Below, in pieces: positions 14,168 through 14,798 of a stretch of 14,798 nucleotides of DNA. The first letter of the stretch is position 1. Each line of letters opens with the position of its first letter. The position numbers were made by a program, and so were the translations under genes. Below the pieces are notes generated by a model. The model did not search any database. It saw only the letters and a list, made by a program, of their open reading frames with translations, and was not told the origin of the DNA. The stretch lies in the NCBI GenBank assembly GCA_015494375.1, contig WGBL01000150.1, positions 1 through 14,798 on the forward strand, written 5' to 3'. This stretch comes from Hyphomicrobiales bacterium. Lineage in GTDB: Bacteria > Pseudomonadota > Alphaproteobacteria > Rhizobiales > S144-23.

Positions 14168-14798
14168 GTGAGCATCGCACGCGCCCTCACATGGAGCCTC
14201 ATTTTTGGCCTGGCATTGGCTTTGTTGCCGGTACCCGCCAACGCTCAGCGCGGCGGCTTCATCCGCGATGCAGAAATCGAGACCCTGCTTGCCGATTATG
14301 CGCGGCCGATCTTTCGCGCGGCCGGGCTTGATGGCGGACGTATCCGGGTACGCATCATTCATTCCAAGGCGTTCAATGCCTTCGTGCTCGATGGCCGCAA
14401 CATCTTTATCAACACCGGCGTATTGCAGGAGGCCGACACCCCCAATGAAGTGATCGGTGTCATCGCCCACGAGAGCGGCCATATCGCGGGTGGGCACCTG
14501 GCGGGGCTGCGCGCCAAAATCAAACGCGACCAGACGCGGCTCCTGCTTTTGAAAATCCTCGGTATCGGTGCCGTCATCGCCGGCGCCGCGAGCGGTGATC
14601 AGGCGACCCGCGAAGCCGCCGGAGGCATCGGCAAAGGCATCTTTGCTGGCTCGGACCCGTTGATCATGCGCTCGATCCTCTCCTATCGCCGGGTGCAGGA
14701 ATCGGCCGCCGATCAGGCGGCGCTCGCCTATCTCAATGCCACCAGGCAGTCGGCCCGCGGCATGCTGGAGACGTTTGAGCGCTTCGCCAAACAGGAAG
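14168..14798 (+). CDS. Secreted M48-family zinc metalloprotease, N-terminal part
   Basis: The first 210 residues of a periplasmic M48 peptidase of the BepA/LoiP (YfgC/YggG) kind, which degrades or chaperones misfolded outer-membrane proteins. Starting at GTG 14168, the first 26 residues form a Sec signal peptide: Arg5, a hydrophobic core (LTWSLIFGLALALL, 7-20) and an Ala-Asn-Ala cleavage site before Gln27. The zinc motif is HESGH (101-105) with the following GGH; the third ligand is Glu178, with Asp182, in RRVQESAADQ. A hydrophobic segment (125-141) sits between them, as in relatives. The purine-rich AAGAGGAGGA directly precedes the GTG; GAGG at 14160-14163 gives a 4-base spacing. No nearby in-frame ATG fits the signal peptide. 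The C-terminal part, which carries TPR repeats in BepA, lies beyond the window. Confidence 0.93.
   Translation, partial: MSIARALTWSLIFGLALALLPVPANAQRGGFIRDAEIETLLADYARPIFRAAGLDGGRIRVRIIHSKAFNAFVLDGRNIFINTGVLQEADTPNEVIGVIAHESGHIAGGHLAGLRAKIKRDQTRLLLLKILGIGAVIAGAASGDQATREAAGGIGKGIFAGSDPLIMRSILSYRRVQESAADQAALAYLNATRQSARGMLETFERFAKQE

Overview
The window looks like a core-chromosome segment from a high-GC alphaproteobacterium. RecA carries a short N-terminal leader before the DKxKALEAAL segment, as alphaproteobacterial RecA proteins do. The recA promoter holds a direct-repeat SOS box of the GAAC-N7 type used by alphaproteobacterial LexA. dnaN, recF and gyrB lie in the usual order. I cannot place the organism to order or genus.

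Layout. Positions 1-101 (minus) hold the first 33 codons of an unidentified gene that diverges from recA. recA (510-1730, plus) sits behind a sigma70-like promoter with an overlapping LexA-type box. After a gene-free stretch comes tRNA-Ser(GCU) on the minus strand (2061-2151), with encoded CCA and a good promoter. Two overlapping minus-strand genes follow: an O-antigen ligase/Wzy-type membrane protein (2642-4153) and, upstream of it, a polyprenyl-phosphate sugar-phosphate transferase (4143-5759). They probably form a surface-polysaccharide operon. About 1 kb without a recognisable gene then leads to dnaN (6765-7883), recF (7896-9125) and gyrB (9521-12040), all plus. A PLP-dependent aminotransferase (12256-13566, minus) converges on gyrB. 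The window ends inside a secreted M48 zinc metalloprotease (from 14168, plus, GTG start).

How the genes relate. recA, dnaN, recF and gyrB serve replication, recombination and supercoiling: the beta clamp, gap-repair loader, strand-exchange recombinase and gyrase B subunit. The polysaccharide pair starts a lipid-linked sugar chain and probably transfers or polymerises the product. The aminotransferase and protease are housekeeping or envelope functions and are not obviously linked to the rest.

No mobile element, CRISPR array, toxin-antitoxin pair or defence cassette is visible, and I see no clearly new multigene system. The main unexplained feature is a set of degenerate, period-locked tandem repeats in gene-edge or intergenic DNA: 12-bp units before gyrB, 25-bp units before dnaN, 9-bp units across the ligase stop codon, 5-bp units upstream of the sugar transferase, and a 60-bp duplication near the tRNA. 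dnaN also lacks an adjacent dnaA. Several proteins carry low-complexity Ala/Gly/Ser/Arg-rich tails.
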